Shown piece after piece: positions 63,294 through 64,000 of a stretch of DNA of 64,000 bases; the stretch's first letter is position 1, and each line of letters opens with the position of its first letter. Made by a program: the position numbers and the translations under genes. Origin of the DNA: Rhizobium leguminosarum (GTDB taxonomy: Bacteria > Pseudomonadota > Alphaproteobacteria > Rhizobiales > Rhizobiaceae). The notes beneath the pieces were generated by a model. The model was not told where the DNA came from. It made no database searches and was given only the letters and a program-made list of their open reading frames with translations. The DNA lies in assembly GCF_002953715.1 (NCBI RefSeq), contig NZ_CP025012.1, forward strand, positions 3,534,001 through 3,598,000. Reading direction: 5' to 3'.

Positions 63294-64000
63294 ATGGAGC
63301 GCCGCCTTGCAGCAGTCCTGATTGCGGATGTGGTCGGTTACAGCCGCCTGAGCGAGATCGACGAAGAGGGAACGCGTATCCGCTTCCACACCGACCTCCA
63401 CGAACTCTTCGAGCCGAAGATCGCTACGCACCACGGCCGCCTGATCAAGACGATGGGCGACGGGATTCTGGTTGAGTTCCATAGCGTGGTGGATGCCTTG
63501 CGCTGCGCCGTCAAAATCCAGCAACAGAAGGCGGAACGCAATGCGGCCCTGCGTCCCGAGCAGCGGATGCTTTTTCGCATCGGCGTCAATCTCGGCGATG
63601 TCATCGTCGAAGGAGAGGACATTCACGGAGACGGCGTCAACATAGCCGCGCGGCTGGAGAGTCTTGCCCAGCCCGGCGGAATTTGCATATCCGGCACCGC
63701 ATTCGATCACACGGTACACAAGACTGAGGTCGGTTTCTCCTCTCTCGGTGAGCAGCAACTGAAGAACATAGCCGATCCGGTTCGCGTCTATCGTGTTCTG
63801 TTAGATCCCTCTGAGGCAGGCAAGGTCGTCGCATCCCGTCGGCCACGCCGCCGGGCGATCATTCTGGCCACGCTTGCAGCGCTGCTGATCGCGACCACTG
63901 CGATTGTCTTCACATGGCCATGGCCGTTTGTGCCGCAACGCCCATCTGTCGCGGTGCTTCCTTTCGCCAATTTGAGTAGCGACGCCGGTCAGGATTATTT
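63294..64000 (+). CDS. Class III adenylate cyclase, membrane-anchored, N-terminal part (cut by window edge)
   Basis: ATG 63294 opens a frame still running at the window end (235 complete codons). The cyclase domain matches the upstream paralogue: D12 in LIADVVGYSRL, K52, D56 in KTMGDGILVEF, and GDGVNIAARLE. After it comes a basic stretch (RRPRRRA), one membrane segment (IILATLAALLIATTAIVFTW) and the start of a TolB-like domain (SVAVLPFANLSSDAGQDYF). The membrane anchor is absent from the upstream copy. More TPR-type sequence is expected beyond the window. Confidence 0.88.
   Translation, partial: MERRLAAVLIADVVGYSRLSEIDEEGTRIRFHTDLHELFEPKIATHHGRLIKTMGDGILVEFHSVVDALRCAVKIQQQKAERNAALRPEQRMLFRIGVNLGDVIVEGEDIHGDGVNIAARLESLAQPGGICISGTAFDHTVHKTEVGFSSLGEQQLKNIADPVRVYRVLLDPSEAGKVVASRRPRRRAIILATLAALLIATTAIVFTWPWPFVPQRPSVAVLPFANLSSDAGQDY

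Overview
The window looks like chromosome (or a large chromid) of a Rhizobium of the leguminosarum/etli type. The DNA is GC-rich with short gaps, has strong GGAGG ribosome sites and many 1-, 4- and 8-base gene overlaps, and carries several copies of a roughly 108-base intergenic palindromic element resembling the rhizobial RIME family. The protein set is also rhizobial: ExoY/ExoF/ExoP-type polysaccharide proteins, UgpBAEC, and cyclase-TPR proteins. No rRNA, tRNA, CRISPR array, transposase or phage gene was seen.

Layout. 1-1.5 kb: a sugar-acid dehydratase (cut by the window edge) coupled to a beta-hydroxyacid dehydrogenase. 1.7-8.2 kb: an RND efflux operon led by a degenerate alpha/beta-hydrolase and divergent from a LysR regulator. 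8.4-12.2 kb: two short-chain dehydrogenases divergent from a second LysR gene, then a small acidic protein and a 3-methyladenine DNA glycosylase. 12.3-15.5 kb: a MarR-EmrA-EmrB operon with overlapping genes. 16-20.4 kb: a second RND adaptor/pump pair. 20.4-26.2 kb: a phosphatase, an SfnB-like flavoprotein abutting an Rrf2 regulator, a dehydrogenase/TIM-barrel pair, a CMD-fold protein and a cupin. 26.2-30.8 kb: ugpBAEC. 31.1-38.6 kb: a ROK regulator divergent from an ABC transporter operon with a SIS protein and a PfkB kinase, resembling Amadori-compound (frl) or aminosugar systems.

38.7-57.2 kb is the most interesting region, a Wzx/Wzy-type polysaccharide locus. Leftward, a Crp-like regulator heads an operon of two GT4 glycosyltransferases, a flippase and a GH16 glycanase. 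Rightward run an ExoY-type initiating transferase, a chain-length protein with a degenerate kinase domain, a GT2, an outer-membrane export protein and a Wzy-like polymerase. A small ExoX/SyrA-like membrane protein, a GT8 and another GT2 follow. Directly downstream is a reduced, partly decayed copy of the same layout: an intact second Crp, a second ExoY that has lost its catalytic Asp-Glu pair, a second ExoX-like protein, and only the 3' end of a GT2. Both Crp/ExoY gaps carry a dyad at the same distance from exoY; in the second copy it is a near-perfect TGTGA-N6-TCACA. I suggest the second copy may act as a regulatory or dampening module, but this is inference.

57.4-64 kb: an acyltransferase, PQQ-dependent glucose dehydrogenase (gcd), and two adjacent class III adenylate cyclase genes, the last cut by the window edge.
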